From: Egaibacter sp046050465
Lineage (GTDB): Bacteria; Pseudomonadota; Gammaproteobacteria; Burkholderiales; Burkholderiaceae_C
Direction: 5' to 3'
NCBI GenBank assembly: GCA_046050465.1
Contig: JBJOPS010000030.1
Coordinates: 1 to 30,319 of the forward strand
DNA: 30,319 bases
Shown here: positions 29,719 through 30,319 of the stretch, in pieces
How the letters are laid out: each line of letters begins with the position of its first letter
Position numbering within the stretch: the stretch's first letter is position 1
Program-made: the position numbers and the translations under genes
The notes under the pieces: model-generated
Told to the model about the DNA's origin: nothing
What the model saw: only the letters and a program-made list of their open reading frames with translations
The model's database searches: none

Positions 29719-30319
29719 ACTCAGTCAGCCTGATTGGCGCGCCCACCGACATTGGCGCCGGCACGCTGGGTGCCCGCATGGGCCCGGAGGCGTTGCGCGT
29801 GGCGGGCATTTCAAAAGCGATTGCACGGTTTGGTCTGGACGTCAAAGACTGCGGCAACCTGAGCGGCCCCGCCAACCCCTGGCAGGATGCTGTGAACGGA
29901 TTTCGCCACCTGCCCGAAGTGGTGCAGTGGAACCAGTTGCTGCATGACGTGATGTATGCGGAGCTGCAGGCGGGGCGCTTGCCCATCATGATGGGTGGCG
30001 ACCATTGCCTGGGCATTGGCTCCATCAGTGCGGTGGCGCGCCACTGCCGCGAGAAGGGCAAAAAGCTGCGTGTTCTGTGGTTTGACGCCCACGCCGATTT
30101 CAACACCGCCACGCTCACGCCCAGTGGCAACATCCACGGCATGCCGGTGGCCTGCCTGTGCGGCCATGGCCCGAAGGAGCTGATCGAGATCGGCGGCCAG
30201 GTGCCGGCGATCAACCCGAAGTGGGTGCGGCAGATCGGCATCCGCAGCGTGGACGCCGGCGAGAAGCGCTTCGTGCACCAGGTGGGCCTGGAGGTGTTCG
30301 ACATGCGCTACATCGACGA
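29700..30319 (+). CDS. rocF: Arginase-family ureohydrolase, 3' end beyond the window
   Basis: An arginase-type binuclear manganese enzyme, predicted to split L-arginine into ornithine and urea. The first 206 residues are visible. SLIGAPTDIGAGTLGARMGPEALR opens the fold, MMGGDHCLGIGS (98-108) carries the first metal His102, and LWFDAHADFNT (127-137) carries Asp129, His131 and Asp133. SGNIHGMPVA (142-151) holds the substrate-binding His146. The start at 29700 is supported by GAGAGGAAAC 5 nt upstream. It overlaps the end of yggS by 19 bp. Arginase is favoured over agmatinase because of the SGNIHGMPVA pattern, but the rest of the protein is unseen. Confidence 0.87.
   Translation, partial: MYANGVNSVSLIGAPTDIGAGTLGARMGPEALRVAGISKAIARFGLDVKDCGNLSGPANPWQDAVNGFRHLPEVVQWNQLLHDVMYAELQAGRLPIMMGGDHCLGIGSISAVARHCREKGKKLRVLWFDAHADFNTATLTPSGNIHGMPVACLCGHGPKELIEIGGQVPAINPKWVRQIGIRSVDAGEKRFVHQVGLEVFDMRYID

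Noticed and set aside
1..30319. CRISPR arrays, insertion sequences, prophage genes, toxin-antitoxin pairs or known riboswitches
   Set aside because: No regular spacer-repeat pattern, transposase, integrase or phage structural motif was recognised on either strand, and no conserved riboswitch core was identified in the short intergenic gaps.

Overview
The window looks like a chromosomal segment of a beta-proteobacterium of the Burkholderiales, most likely Comamonadaceae (Rhodoferax/Polaromonas-like). The grounds are the short insertion in ATP synthase beta that beta-proteobacteria carry, the pilT - cNMP-domain gene - pilU order, the rsmI/yraN/diaA/dolP block, and a GC-rich intergenic palindromic repeat of a kind I associate with Comamonadaceae. 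The assignment is inference; no 16S or marker search was possible. No phage, transposase, integrase or CRISPR array was seen.

Layout. (1) 1-1492: end of the ATP synthase operon (atpD without its 5' part, atpC) and a strong intrinsic terminator. (2) 1516-3574, minus strand: lemA followed by two TPM-domain genes. (3) 3725-5645: a shrunken NTF2-like remnant coupled to a YheT-type alpha/beta hydrolase, then a dispersed-repeat intergenic region and a conserved protein of unknown function. (4) 5678-6386: a membrane-anchored cytochrome c5-type protein (minus) and tRNA-Arg(CCG). (5) 6430-14585: a compact seven-gene polysaccharide block, made of a GT2, a GT4, a GT32-like enzyme, a fused ABC exporter/flippase and three GT4 enzymes. 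Most genes overlap by a few bases and base composition is visibly lower in GC than the next region. (6) 14649-22454: nucleoside salvage, with pseudouridine kinase and pseudouridine-5'-phosphate glycosidase, an adenosine deaminase broken by a one-base frameshift, and a complete BMP-type nucleoside ABC importer (lipoprotein, double ATPase, two permeases). (7) 22473-25065: rsmI divergent from yraN-diaA-dolP, the E. coli yraL-yraP synteny without lpoA between the divergent arms. (8) 25099-26013: a beta-hydroxyacid dehydrogenase (minus). (9) 26087-28964, minus: pilT, a cNMP-binding-domain gene and pilU, the type IV pilus retraction module. (10) 28999-end: yggS overlapping an arginase-family gene that runs off the window.

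How the genes fit together. Region 6 is a coherent scavenging route: the importer brings nucleosides in, PsuK and PsuG turn pseudouridine into uracil plus ribose-5-phosphate, and the deaminase, if intact, would process adenosine. Region 5 would decorate and export a lipid-linked glycan, but no initiating phosphoglycosyltransferase, polymerase or ligase is present here, so it must work with genes elsewhere. Region 9 puts a predicted ligand-sensing domain between the two pilus retraction ATPases.

Most of the window is ordinary core genome. The parts most worth a second look are the glycan block, the cNMP protein with a displaced phosphate-binding arginine, the frameshifted deaminase inside a nucleoside locus, and the NTF2-like gene that appears to have shrunk in frame while keeping translational coupling to its neighbour.
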